Source of the DNA: Synura sp. LO234KE
Lineage: Eukaryota; Sar; Synurophyceae; Synurales; Mallomonadaceae
Assembly: GCA_015143735.1 (NCBI GenBank)
Contig: VKHC01000032.1
Coordinates: 1-25,178 of the forward strand
Length of the DNA: 25,178 nucleotides
Reading direction: 5' to 3'
Positions 1 through 10,367 of the stretch are shown in pieces. Under the pieces are notes generated by a model. It ran no database searches. It was not told the origin of the DNA and was given only the letters and a program-made list of their open reading frames with translations. Numbering within the stretch: the stretch's first letter is position 1; each line of letters opens with the position of its first letter. The position numbers and the translations under genes are program-made.

Positions 1-1690
1 TCACACTGCTCAAAATCGGAGTAGATAAATACTTAGATATGTTTTGGTACAGTCACACAAAACACGTTTTAAAAACTTTACCGAAACTCAAGCAGTTATT
101 TATTACGAAGGAGAAAATGGAAGTGATTGAAGGCCAAGACGGGGTGAGGACATTTCAATAACTAGACTACGTGAATAACTATCCCTTATGTACCCTTTGG
201 CAAGTACCTTGACCGAGTAGGGGCAGGGGGAGGAGGCCTCGCGCCCAAGGGCGGGGAGATTCCTCTCTTGCGGTGGATTAGTACTCAACGATGTCCCCAA
301 CTAGGTTAAAGGGGACCCGTGATAAACCAAAGGCTTCACCGAAATCGGGACCACTCGGCAGGTCCCCACCCATATTTCTTGGTAGGAAGGGACACACGCA
401 GGATGAGCCCGAGACCTAGCAGTTGAGGGAGGTTAAACCCAAAGCGCCTCCTTCTGATACAGCTTTTGAGAAAGCAATACGAAAGAGAGAAAAGAGCGCG
501 AGAGTCGGTCCACCAGGCAGCAGGGCTGGAAATACGGGTTTCCTTCTGCGACTGCTCTCCGATGATGTGAGGGAGGACGTGGACTTTGGAACCGAAGGGG
601 TTTCAGAGCTCGGACAGAAACTGAGGAAGCATCGGGTAGCCCACTTCTCGTGAAGATGAGTGAACAGGCGGGAGAAACCAAGGGAAAGAAACCCCGCACC
701 AGGAGGTCCGGTGATGGTGGCGAAGTGCAGCGAGGCATTCTTCGTCAATGTGCCGAACAATCGCCTTCCACAGAGGATCTACTACTCGCCCCCAAAGGGT
801 CGGAGTCATAATCTTCGTTTATCTGATTTTGAGCGCCAGCCATAAGGACTGGGGCCATTCATCGTCCTAACAGTTGCAAATGAGAACTCCGCGCTTGCCC
901 TATTGAAGATATATCGCTGATGACGTGGCTCCTCATCGTACTGCTCATGAGGGATTATTTCCGTGGACGCCTTGTTGACGTGTTTCGAGTCTCCAAATTT
1001 AAAAGTCATTATAGACAATTGGGGCCAAAAATAATTTCGCTAAAATTAAAGGTCTTGCCTCGTTCTGGATTAGTAGCCATGGGTTACTGAACCTCAGCAA
1101 GTGGAAACACTGGTGCGCCTCCTTCTCCTTGACGAGACCCAGTTATAGGCCGGAGAGATCGGTATGCAATTTGCATTTTCCTAATATTTGGAGACGCGGG
1201 AAGCCGGGGACGATATCACCTGTGCTTTTGATGGCTTAGATAACGATGATCAAAATGCAATTTGGCCAATTCTGAGGCAAAATTGGTCAGAAATGGAGTT
1301 GAAAAATCTTAGACGTGGCTAGTACGAATAACGCCACACTTTTTTAAAACTACTGCAGTTCTCCTGCTGGGGTAGAGGTGTCATCACTGCGGTCGCCCCC
1401 GTGCGTAGAAAGCCATGCTTGCGAGGTGATAGTGACATTGTTGTCTTTATTGACTCGGTCCTGGAGTGCATCGAATTGAGAAATCAGCTCATCTTGGCAA
1501 CCGGTTTGATGGAGTGAGTGGCAAAAGTTAGGTTTAGGGTTACAATTATGTTCTGGAGGCGTACGTTCGCCGAAAACTGAATCAGTCGAGGGTACGCTAC
1601 ATCTGACACTGAGTTCCTCCTGAGTTACTCTGCGTTACTCTTTGAATTCATAGCGTTCAACCAATCGCACTGCATGTGACCGTGACCTAC
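1..1690. other. No recognisable gene (left edge)
   Basis: Several open frames of 60-114 codons overlap on both strands around 416-845, but none has a domain or motif I recognise, and they mirror each other. The 180-840 part is visibly richer in G and C than the AT-rich stretch after 1000. It may be more transposon debris, given the RNase H and integrase pieces that follow, but nothing in it shows this directly. Confidence 0.5.
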
Positions 1691-1696
1691 CGGACT

Positions 1697-1870
1697 TCAT
1701 AGCGATTTCATTTCCATGCGGTCGGGGAAGGTAAAGTGCTCACCCCAACCAGGCTGGTCACCAGTAGTGGCAGAGCCGTCGGTAAAGAGATATGCCACAG
1801 GATCCGCAAAGAAGATTGCCCGGTCCTGAGGACTTCGCAATATATAGTCCTTAGGCTTCTTCCTGGAGTT
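1697..1870 (-). pseudogene. RNase H domain fragment of a non-LTR retrotransposon
   Basis: The minus strand encodes a peptide with YLFTDGSATTGDQPGWG, the first strand of an RNase H fold: a catalytic Asp in FTDGS, then a GWG turn. It is preceded by a segment rich in Lys, Pro and Asp (KPKDYILRSPQDR). The same arrangement, ILFTDGSALPNGPAG, occurs at 23040-23290, so both pieces probably come from one element family whose polyprotein ends in RNase H. The frame stops at 1697, before the second catalytic acid, so only the N-terminal third of the domain remains. The reverse transcriptase piece of the same strand lies 1.4 kb upstream, and plus-strand integrase coding begins at the same place (1869). 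Confidence 0.6.
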
Positions 1871-2160
1871 GAAGTGCTTGAAGTCTGATCTGAAGTATCC
1901 ATTGACAGAGAAGGTGAGGGACACGATTAAGAAGTGTGTGTTCTGTCATGTGGTGAATGGGAGACATAGGCCAAACTGCCAGACAATAGTGACGTATTTA
2001 ATACTACCAGGAAAATTGGGGTGGAGGGTGGACTTGAAAGGACCAATAGGAACTCCGTCGTTTGAATATGGGAACGTGTAGATTGGAGGGTTCATCGAAA
2101 ACAAATCTCGCGTCGTTGTTAAAGGCTTCAGCAAAAATAGAGTGCTTTGACAGTAGTCAG
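1869..2160 (+). pseudogene. Copia-like integrase fragment (zinc finger plus start of catalytic core)
   Basis: The plus frame reads through a CxxC pair (KKCVFCHVVNGRHRP), resembling the end of an integrase zinc-binding domain. About 25 residues later comes GWRVDLKGPIGTPSFEYGN, which resembles the 'D-L-x-G-P-I-x-T-P-S' start of the Ty1/copia integrase core, including the first catalytic Asp. A TAG at about 2079 interrupts the frame. The same frame then continues with IGGFIENKSRVVV, which fits the next copia strand (usually FIDDYSR) but with degraded residues. No second or third catalytic acid, RT or LTR was found. A gypsy-type integrase is the alternative; the spacing after the CxxC fits copia better. 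Confidence 0.5.
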
Positions 2161-2624
2161 GAAAGAATCATGTGTGGTGATGGGAGAGAGAAGAACGGTA
2201 TATACTATGGGACCAGGCCGAGAATTTTCAACGTACGCGCCGCGGTTGTCGAGACAACTAGCATCTTAACTGCTCGCGCAGATGCTTTCTTAATAGGGAT
2301 TTTGTTTTAAACACGGAAACTTAGCTTAGATTACACAGAGAGACGACATCGCAGACCACGCAAACTAAGCACCCTTTCTTAATAGAGATGACTCGAAGCA
2401 ATATGATTAAATCTGTTTCATGTGGAACAGCAAAGTTGAGTTGCCAGAAGTCCCATTTCCGCAAAAGCGTAATACTCTGGATTATGCTTTTTCAAAAAAT
2501 ACAACTACTGGATCTCTACTATCCATGGTCAGTTTTCACTGAATTTTTTTTAAAACCATAATATACATCATTTAAACACTTTTGGTCACCATTTTCGAAA
2601 AAAGTCGCCGTCGCAGTGTGTAAA
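2161..2624. other. AT-rich spacer without a recognisable gene
   Basis: The integrase-like frame is lost after about 2150. A further plus frame runs to 2310 but shows no motif. The remainder is AT-rich with homopolymer runs. I see nothing functional here. Confidence 0.5.
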
Positions 2625-3170
2625 ATTTGACCCCAACGTGTTCTTTTGAGGGGGTCGGCGGACTTAGGGTCGTATAACTTCAGTGTTAAGCCTTTCCGTG
2701 ATTTATAACCGATTTCTGCTGATGCTCCGAGTTACACTTAATCAGAAAAGTGTATAGTTTGCTTAATAATACTTAAAACTCAAAAAGATCTGGGGTAGCA
2801 AAGTTTACACGTCTTTTTGAGAGCAGGAACGTGGTTCTTGGGATATAACTTTAGCTATATTTTGATTTTGCAATAAATATCAATATCCTAGTGTAGCTCT
2901 AGCTATCAAACAAGCTGCTGTGAACGTCATATGAACAAATATTTGTGAAGTTCTGGGAAGTTTTCACGTCCTTTTATGAGCGAGTGCGTAGTTTTTGGGT
3001 AATAATTCCTGCAATTTAACGAATCAACACTAAATATTTATACCCCAGTGTACCTCTTGCCTGCCTCTGTCAAACAAACTACTGTGCAAGTCTTGTGTGT
3101 AAATATAAATGAAGTTCTGGTAAAATTGGACGTCATTTCGAGGATATGTTCTAAAAGCTAAATATTATAT
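2625..3170 (+). repeat. Diverged tandem repeat, unit about 160 bases
   Basis: Segments recur at roughly 160-base spacing. ACACGTCTTTTTGAG near 2807 returns as TCACGTCCTTTTATGAG near 2964 and as GACGTCATTTCGAG near 3129. AGTGTAGCTCT at 2890 returns as AGTGTACCTCT at 3047 (157 bases on). GAAGTTCTGG occurs at 2947 and again at 3111 (164 bases on). A fainter earlier unit with ACGTGTTCTTTTGAG and GTCGTATAAC lies around 2635-2690. There are about two full and two partial units, heavily diverged and AT-rich. No coding capacity is evident, so it reads as an old satellite or a repeat from a transposon end. Confidence 0.5.
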
Positions 3171-3299
3171 GTTGACAATTTTTTATATTTAAGTAAACGA
3201 ATTGAAAAAGTTCTTGCTGAATGAAAAGCATTAGGTTTTTTGGAAAGTATTACGATTTTGCGGAAATGGGCCCTCAGGGTTGATGGGATTTTTCACGAC

Positions 3300-4070
3300 G
3301 AGGCTGCGCATCAAGGTACCTTTTGGGCATTGTGTGCGATAGGATGGAATACCCACCCCATAGTGTGAAAAAGGAGCAACAAGGGTTCCATAGGGGGCGG
3401 AAAGGGTCCACAATAATGAAACGCGCGCAGTTTGTGGGTCGCAATCGTCAGGTTGAAGACAATTGCATTTGTGGAGACTAGAGACGCTGATGCCCTTCGA
3501 GCGTTGCACCAAAGATTGAAGATCGTCAGCGTAGCAGATATCTCGAGTGTCATAAAATAAACGATCCGGTCGTCGCAGGTGAAAGTGATGTTCAGTAGCG
3601 GGTGTGTGTTCAAGCATTAATGCACAGTAAGACTCGAACACTGCCAGCCAGGTAAAGGGGCTATGGATGCCTCCTTGCCTCGTCCCACGTTTCAGATTAA
3701 AAGCGAGATCCTGGATACAGCTGGGGAGTTGGAGATTTGCATTGTCTGCGCCTCTCTTGGGAAGATAACCATGTTGGTTTACGGAAAAATTGCTGTGCTA
3801 TTGGAAGGAAATAGTTGTTGACTTCTAGACCAGTCCACAGTTTGCAAAGTACCTCCATAAGCATAATAGGTCGGACGTTCTGAATTTTCTGGGAGTTCCC
3901 TTTCGGAATAGCGACTAGACGCTTGAATTTTCACGACACCGGCAAAGACTGGTCGGTCCAAATGGTGACTACGCTTCGTCAATTATGTCCGGAGGCCAGT
4001 TCTGAACGTGCTTACATTTCAGGCCAGAGGGCCCCCCCGACGAGTGACTTGAATGATTGCGGTGAATTGG
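3300..4070 (-). pseudogene. Non-LTR reverse transcriptase fragment, frameshifted and lacking motif A
   Basis: Reverse transcriptase motifs appear in order on the minus strand but in several frames. They are GGPSGLKCKHVQNWPPDI (about 4040-3985), IPKGNSQKIQNVRPIMLMEVL in two parts (about 3915-3850), QHGYLPKRGADNANLQL (from 3776), RQGGIHSPFTW (about 3690) and ICYADDLQSL with the catalytic YADD at 3522-3533. After a frameshift comes ARRASASLV...THKL, which matches the QRKAEIVS...VSKL segment of the second copy at 21.4 kb. The stretch that should hold motif A (D-x-x-K-A-F-D) between QHGY and RQGG is missing, so a catalytic Asp has been deleted. This copy is dead. Confidence 0.75.
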
Positions 4071-5183
4071 AGCTGTTAACGGAATGGTTGTTATTGGAGG
4101 AATATCATACTTTCTAAATGTCTAACACTTGAGTGCAGTTGCGAACTAGTTGCTTGGTGCATTGGCATTATTTATTATGTTGTTAGCTAATACTACTCGT
4201 CATTGCTATATATAAACTACTTAAGGTTTCTCCTCGCTCATTATGAACACCTCGCTCCGCCTGTACAAATGCTTTCCCGAAATAGTATAGTTATATTAAG
4301 AAGTTTAAGAATACATGACAATACTTGTTATATCTCTTATCTATTTCGAAGCTTTGAGCGAGTTGATGTTGCACTTGCAAACGTTGAAAATTACTATCAC
4401 TTTCTCTCCGTTAAAATTATATCTATGTTAACTAAAATTAAGAGTTAACTGGCCTAAGCTATCTCACTAGAGTCACTATTTCGACAATTGTGTTAGTTTT
4501 TGACTTTTGACCTGATCCTCGTTATTAACTATGAGATTTTTGGGAAACATGTATATATTATTTAATGGTATGTGCAAGTTCTTCATTTCCTTACGACCGC
4601 CCTATGGAAAATGAGAAGACGGTCAAACAAGTAAAAAAAGAGAAGTACCACGCGAAAGTCTTAAAACATGTGCAGAGCCTTGGTTATGCTTAGATTCTCT
4701 CAGTATATATTTCGCCAATTTGTCACTCGCGGAATAACTACGGATTCTTTGTACGATCTCTGCCAGAAATTACCAATAGCCGTCAACTGGACAAGTGACT
4801 GCGTAGGCGGCGTTAAAGGGAGTCGACATAGAATGTCACTAATAAGCCCGCTCAGCTTGCTTAAATCTTGGTATCTCATTTATACAGACTTTCCGCCGTT
4901 CCTAGCGTTGAACGGTCATGTCTGTCAGCGTCCTCAACTCCTCTGGTGACAGCCATCGAAGTATGGATTCGCCAGAGGAGCCTAAATATGAAACATTGGA
5001 TTGGATAGTTGTCAGCGCCCATTTCCACGTAAAATTATCACTTGTTGGGCGTTCACCACAATAAACTTGATGTATTAAAAATGTAATAATTGTAACTATC
5101 TGAAATCCACTTCTATCATTATCACCATTCCCAGGCGCTCTGCTCTATACACAATGACCTTCCTGTTAAATGCGGTATTTGTC
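4071..5183. other. No recognisable gene; 3' flank of the karyopherin gene
   Basis: AT-rich DNA between the RT relic and the karyopherin stop codon. Plus-strand frames at 4203-4448 and 4668-4949 have no motif I know. On the minus strand near 4990-4910 a short peptide (ILRWLSPEELRTLTD) looks protein-like but is closed by stops on both sides. I cannot connect it to a gene. Confidence 0.4.
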
Positions 5184-8100
5184 CTAGCCTAAACCTTCAA
5201 TGACACCTGATAAAGATTGCAGATAAGACAGGAGACGGTGACACTCCTTTAAGAATGCGACTCGAAGTGCGTCCGTTAGACTCGACCCTGCAGTGATTGG
5301 AATTATCCCGAGAAGCAGAGGATCCGCACTAATGGGCTCGTAGACCAAAGTATCGGGCAGCGAGGAGAGACCCGAATCTCGGTCCTCTAGATTGAGGTCA
5401 AGTGTGTCGGAGAGGAGGATCGTCGAGGCGGATCTCCCTCCCCCGGCTCCTGTCCCCTCTTGCGCGCTGATCCTACTCGCATCTGACGAATAGCCGGTAG
5501 AGGGTTCCGCGTGGTTATCTTGAGCAAGCCGATCCCCTCCCTCCCCATCATTCATGTTCGAGCGACCATCGTGGTTTTGCTCTTCGAATGTTTCGGACCA
5601 CTGGTCACTCTCCACTTCCCCATACATATCCACTTCGGAACTTGTGTCGTCCGTGACCTCGCTGGGACACGTGGACTGCAGCGAATGAAAGGCAAGCAGA
5701 ATTAGACGCTCGCGCCACCATTTCCGCCTACTTAAAAGGAAACTAATCTAAAGAGAGCACGATCACTGATGGTACTCACCAGGTCTTTCAAGATACTCGG
5801 AACTCCGACAAGAGCGTTCTTTAACACGGCTATGGGTGCGGGCAGAAAGTCCCCAGCAGCCGCGCTCTTCATGAGCAGAGACTGAAACAGCCACTGAAAA
5901 GCTCGCATAAGTCCTATGGTACTCGCCGATCGATTGTAAATACTCCCTCCCTCCAGCAGACTGCTGTGCATACCCATCCATCTCCACATGATATAGGAGA
6001 GCGCGGACGATGGGAATCCTTTCCCCGCCTCCGCCCCCGTCTGCACCGCCGCCGTGACCCCCTGCAGGAACCTCAGACAGGATCTCTGCTCGTCGTGGAT
6101 GAGAACCACGACCAGACACCATACAGTGCAAGTTCCAGCACCGCTGTCAGCGTGTTTGACCGCGTACTCCAACGCGGCAGTGACCAGTACTTGCATTAGC
6201 CGATCGTCCACAAGATGAGCGAAGTCAAGCAGGAGGTGGGAGAGCAGAGCAGATGCGGCGGACACGACGTCTGGCGGACCATCGCTGTAGACTACTTGAA
6301 GGAACTGACACAACAGCGCCGTCAGAGCGTGCGCCCTTTCGGAGGAGCACAGGAGCACTCGCCTCGATCGCTCGGAGACCTTAGCCGACGACAGGACCGT
6401 TACGACGGATCGAACTCCTTGGACGAGCAGTGCCCAGACGCGACATTGCTCGGCCATCCGATGCTCTCGCTCCTCGAATTCTTCCGCCGCTTCAGGCCGC
6501 CGGAGAGGAAAAGAAGTTGCCGAGGCCCATCTCGAAATCTCGTCCGAAAGAGCTCTGCACCGCTCAAGCGCAGATTGAACGAGATCGAACACGACCATCA
6601 TAGCTGCGTCGATCTCTTCGTCAGTGCCCAGTCCACTCCCGACAACATGTGAGGCCACTCGCAGGAAATAACTCCTCCAGGACGTCCATTTCGCAGCGGC
6701 GGGAAGGCGACTATCCACCACAGCCGCCTGCAGTTGGGGCGACATCTCCGCCAGGTACAACGAACCCGAAAGGCGACGACCAGCTGAGTGGGAACCGGTG
6801 ATCAGTGTCTTCAGGATCTGCACAGTAAAGTCCATGTCCTCCCCATCCCTCCAGTGCTCGGTCCAAACGAAGGCGCACAATTTCAGAACCGCTCGAGCGC
6901 AGTCCATAGACAGCGCTTTATTCGCAAGGGTTAGATGGCGAGCAACGGTGAGCATTGTATCGAGGGCGACGTGTAAATTGTCCTGGGTGAGGACTCGGCC
7001 CAGATCGCACACGAGCGACACGAGCCCTTGACCCAGCAGCTCGTCGAGGCCGCGCATCCACCCATCTTCCCCAACCCCTTGGCCCGCTACTACCCGTACT
7101 TCCCTCCCACTCTCCCTCTTTCCCTTGCAACTGAGACGGTTGAGGCGTTGCAACGCTTCTCGTACTCCCCAACAAGCCTGAAGTCTGGTAACCGCTGACC
7201 AGGACGGGCGCATTAATTGCACCACGTTCACCGTAACGTTAACAACAATGCCCGGGGCCAATAGCTCACAACCAACTCCAAAGAGCCAGGCGGCCCGACC
7301 GCAGAGTAGAGACGCCTGCCAGGACGGGCTAGCTTGCCACACTTTCTCTGCAGACAAAAAAGGTAGAAGCAGTCTTTGCATCAACGCCGCAATGGACGCG
7401 GAACCCTCACACGTTCTCGCGCAGCACATTGATTCCTCCATATGCCCGCTTCTCCGCCTTCCTATGCTATCCCTCCAAACAGTCCCTAACATCCGGTAGC
7501 ATGCCTCCAGCTTAAGTAGAGGAAGCTGGCAATGAGCCCGAAAAAACTTGTCCGATAAAAGGTCGAGCAGTTCCTTCCCCTCCCCTTCCACCCAATTGTA
7601 CAGAGCGATCTGGAAGAAGTCCACCTCACCGTCACGCGGGACTCTGCACATCTCAACAAGGAGGTGCAAACAGCACGAGCGAACATCTGTATTGAATGCG
7701 TCGTCTTCCTGGTCGAAGTACTCTTGCGGCATATGTACAAACCGCTCCTGCATGTCCACGGACAGGAGAGAGAAGGTGGAGAGGAGCGAGAGGAGCGGCG
7801 CGGGCTGGTCAAAGATGAGCTCGCGTAGATTCGGGAACAGGCTGAGTCTTGGGTAGGCTCGGACGTGGTGAGTCTCCAGAGTTAACAGCTCGAAGATGGT
7901 CCGCACGAGGTGCCTCAGTCCGTAGGTATCACCACCAGAGGAGAATTCACAAGGGGCTGCCACCACTGAGGAGAAGGTTGTGACTATTTCCGAGAGGTAA
8001 ATGGGTTGAGCGCAGGATAGGATCAGCAACGGCAGGTCCACCAGAGAAGCACACGATTCTTGAGCAGCAAATACCTTACCGTAAGAATACCTCCCGCAAT

Positions 8101-9163
8101 CTAAAATACAGACGAACGTGTTGAATATCTCAGTGAGGCATCCCAGTGACGTTCCCACAGATAGCTTGGCCAGTAAATCTTTTCCATTCGAGACGTTTGA
8201 TTCAAGCCAAGGTATCGCCACTTGTATCCAAGTCATAGACAGAGCGGCTAAACCGTTGCTGGAACCGCATTCCTCTTCCCCAGCACTGTCATTCCCACTA
8301 TCTGCCTCCTCGTTGTTACATAAACATATCCGTACGAACTTCGATGCATAAAAGCATGCATCGCTATATTCGGTGACGTGCATTGAAAGCAGTTGAGCTA
8401 TGTGACCGAAATATCGTCGCAATAACTTTAATTTAGTAGTAGATGATGATTCCGCAGCCATAACTTGAATGCAGTTAAAGTATATGGTAAGTGTCTTGAC
8501 GTCCTGAGCACCATTACCTAATAAGGATTCAACCTGTTGAAACATATCATGGTCGACTGGAGGAGTCTTCAGTCCCATTAAACACTCGGCATTCACTATC
8601 GAAGCGAGAATAGACATCTGGATAAGAGGTTTCTTAATCCGACTGACTTCAAGGTAAGAAAATGTGCAACTTACACACGTATGGCGCACATTCGTTTCCT
8701 CAGAGTGAATTGCATTAAGTGTGATGGAAGTAATCATTTTTCTATCATCTGCAATAAGTTGAACCCAATAAGACCCAATCCGTTGTCGGACTAGAACTAA
8801 CGCAAGCTGAAGTCAGAATACAACATATTGCTATTAGTAATAAATGAACAAATAATAAAAAATAAACATAAGTTTCCGAATTCAGAAAACGCAAACTGAA
8901 CTCATCAGCCCTAACCTGCCTTAAATAGTTTTCAGTCCCCGAGAAGATCGAGAAAGCCATAAACATTTTTAGGTAGTCTGCCGGTAGAATTTAAGAATTA
9001 CAAGTTTTGTTTGGAATAGAGTACAATGCGATCTCGCATTACCTGGCGATAAAAGTAATTCTTGAATTCTCTCCTCAGCACATTTTCGTATTTTTAAGTC
9101 AGTGTTTAGAGTAGATCTTAGCATTTCGCTTATCGGGTACTGTTCGTCGACTATTATATTCAT
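5184..9163 (-). CDS. Importin-9/Kap114-type karyopherin, five exons
   Basis: A nuclear import receptor made of HEAT repeats, from the family that carries histones, TBP and other cargo through nuclear pores under RanGTP control. Proposed exons: 9163-9043, 8977-8916, 8806-8675, 8617-5780 and 5675-5184, about 1214 residues against roughly 1000-1040 in IPO9 and Kap114. The N-terminus has the importin-beta pattern (ATLN-like STLNTDLKIRKCAEERIQELL, residues 17-38), then ENYLRQLALVLVRQRIGSYW across the exon 2/3 junction. Around residue 410, QEYFDQEDDAFNTDVR matches the IPO9 'EDEDDDTFSYTVR' segment. The last exon opens with an acidic stretch (EVTDDTSSEVDMYGEVESDQW) and ends with a DPL...L.D.L segment like the IPO9 tail. 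Intron sizes are 65, 109, 57 and 104. The third intron is uncertain: a 36-base alternative (8643-8678) or no splicing also keeps the frame. A Gly/Arg/Lys-rich insertion lies near 7060-7130. Confidence 0.85.
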
Positions 9164-9214
9164 CTCAAAAAATGACTTTAGCCGTCGTCAGTCACGTCGT
9201 GTGAAAATTAAGAA
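9164..9214. promoter_or_regulatory. 51-base divergent intergenic region (shared promoter)
   Basis: Only 51 bases separate the start codons of the karyopherin (minus) and the AATF-like gene (plus). Promoter elements for both must sit here or overlap the opposite transcript. I see no clear TATA box. Joint regulation is inference from the geometry. Confidence 0.55.
9172..9204 (+). promoter_or_regulatory. Ten-codon upstream ORF before the AATF-like gene
   Basis: An ATG at 9172 opens the peptide MTLAVVSHVV and stops at TGA 9202-9204, ten bases before the ATG used for the AATF-like protein. If transcription starts upstream of 9172, ribosomes would meet this uORF first. It matters only if the mRNA leader includes it, which the sequence cannot show. 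Confidence 0.3.
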
Positions 9215-10367
9215 ATGATTTTATCGGAGGGGGCACCATTACCAAATTCAGGGTCAATATCAAGGCTAGCTAGAATTCAGATTAAAGCATGGGAGAGAAC
9301 TCTCAGCTTTCGAATTCAACTTCAAAGGCTACTTGATTTGGTGAATAAATTTCCTGAGAACAATAACTTCCCATTGTTATTAGAATATAATCAAGATATT
9401 GAATTTAATGTTCAAGACACCACCAAAGCTCTAGGAAAAATCATATGTGAGACTTCTGAAGCTTTAGCGCTTCAAGCTGGACTAAAGGAGCCGATTCATA
9501 TATCTCAACAAGAAAATGATTCATTACCTACATGGGAATACGTTTCAAACATCCAAAGTAAACTGCGTCCTCACTGGAAAAATATCATCAATAAGCAGCA
9601 CGCGCGATTGAATTTTGGTTCGGAGCATTTGAAATCAAAATTAAAGGTTTTAGACCAGTCGTTGTTGGATCAGGTTATGTCGTACCGATTTGAGGTCAAT
9701 CAATTAATATTTTATCCAGGTTACATCAATAATTGATAATGACCCGGCTCGAGCTCTTCAGCGGTACGAGTGAAGCGTATTAAGTATGATATCGATATAT
9801 AACCCGCTCCGTTTTTTAGTTCACGAATGCCATTAGCGGACAGTCCGAAACGTATCCTCGGATTCAAAACAAAGGAAAAATATTTCCGGAATTTTCATGG
9901 CGATGATGAATTAAATTTGGCTTTGGAGGAAAGTGGCAAGAAGCGGAAGAGTTCTTCGGTCCCATACGACGAAGAGCTGTATGACGACCGCCCGTTTTAT
10001 GCGCTCTTGCTAAAGGTAAATCCTCGCGCACATCATTCGTTTTCAACTTCGTTTTGCAAGAGTTACATTTCTTTTTCTTGCTGTCGCTTCCCACCAGAGC
10101 TTTGTGACTTCCACAAGTGATCAAATAATCGCAGGTGGCGACGTAGGGAAAAGTTATTTGAACACGTTGGACGAAGCTAAAACTGCGCTGAGACAGAATT
10201 TAAGCTCTATTTCCAGGATGCAGAGAAACGTTGACAGAAAGGCAAGTAAGGGGCGAAAGATTCGCTACTTACCTCACAAGAAACTCGAAAATTTTATGTT
10301 TCCCATTCAAATTCGACAGTCGAGTGCCCAGGACAGCAACCGCTTGTTTTCCTCTTTATTTCAATGA
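9215..10367 (+). CDS. AATF/BFR2-family nucleolar protein, three exons, short N-terminus
   Basis: Member of the AATF/Che-1 (yeast BFR2) family, which works in the small-subunit processome during 18S rRNA maturation in the nucleolus. Proposed exons 9215-9681, 9820-10015 and 10098-10367 give 933 bases, 310 residues. The N-terminal core (residues about 17-45, LARIQIKAWERTLSFRIQLQ) matches the 'KNQIALWDQLLEGRIKLQ' core of human AATF. TWEYVSNIQSKLRPHWKN matches the middle block. YDDRPFYALLLK matches the acidic 'DDDDFYHQLLRELI' block. The C-terminus holds VDRKASKGRKIRY and a final SLF, the family's hallmark TRAUB region. The first intron (138 bases, weak donor GTACCG) is less sure than the second (82 bases, GTAAAT...CCAG). 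The long acidic N-terminus of the family is absent: a TAA lies two codons upstream of the ATG in frame. Confidence 0.85.

Noticed and set aside
423-845. Overlapping plus and minus frames up to 114 codons near the left edge
   Set aside because: Both strands are open at the same time in GC-rich sequence and no motif supports either one as a gene.
5763-8351. Plus- and minus-strand open frames inside the karyopherin (for example 6215-6652 +, 6918-7175 -)
   Set aside because: They are shadows in the GC-rich exon; only the main minus frame gives importin homology.
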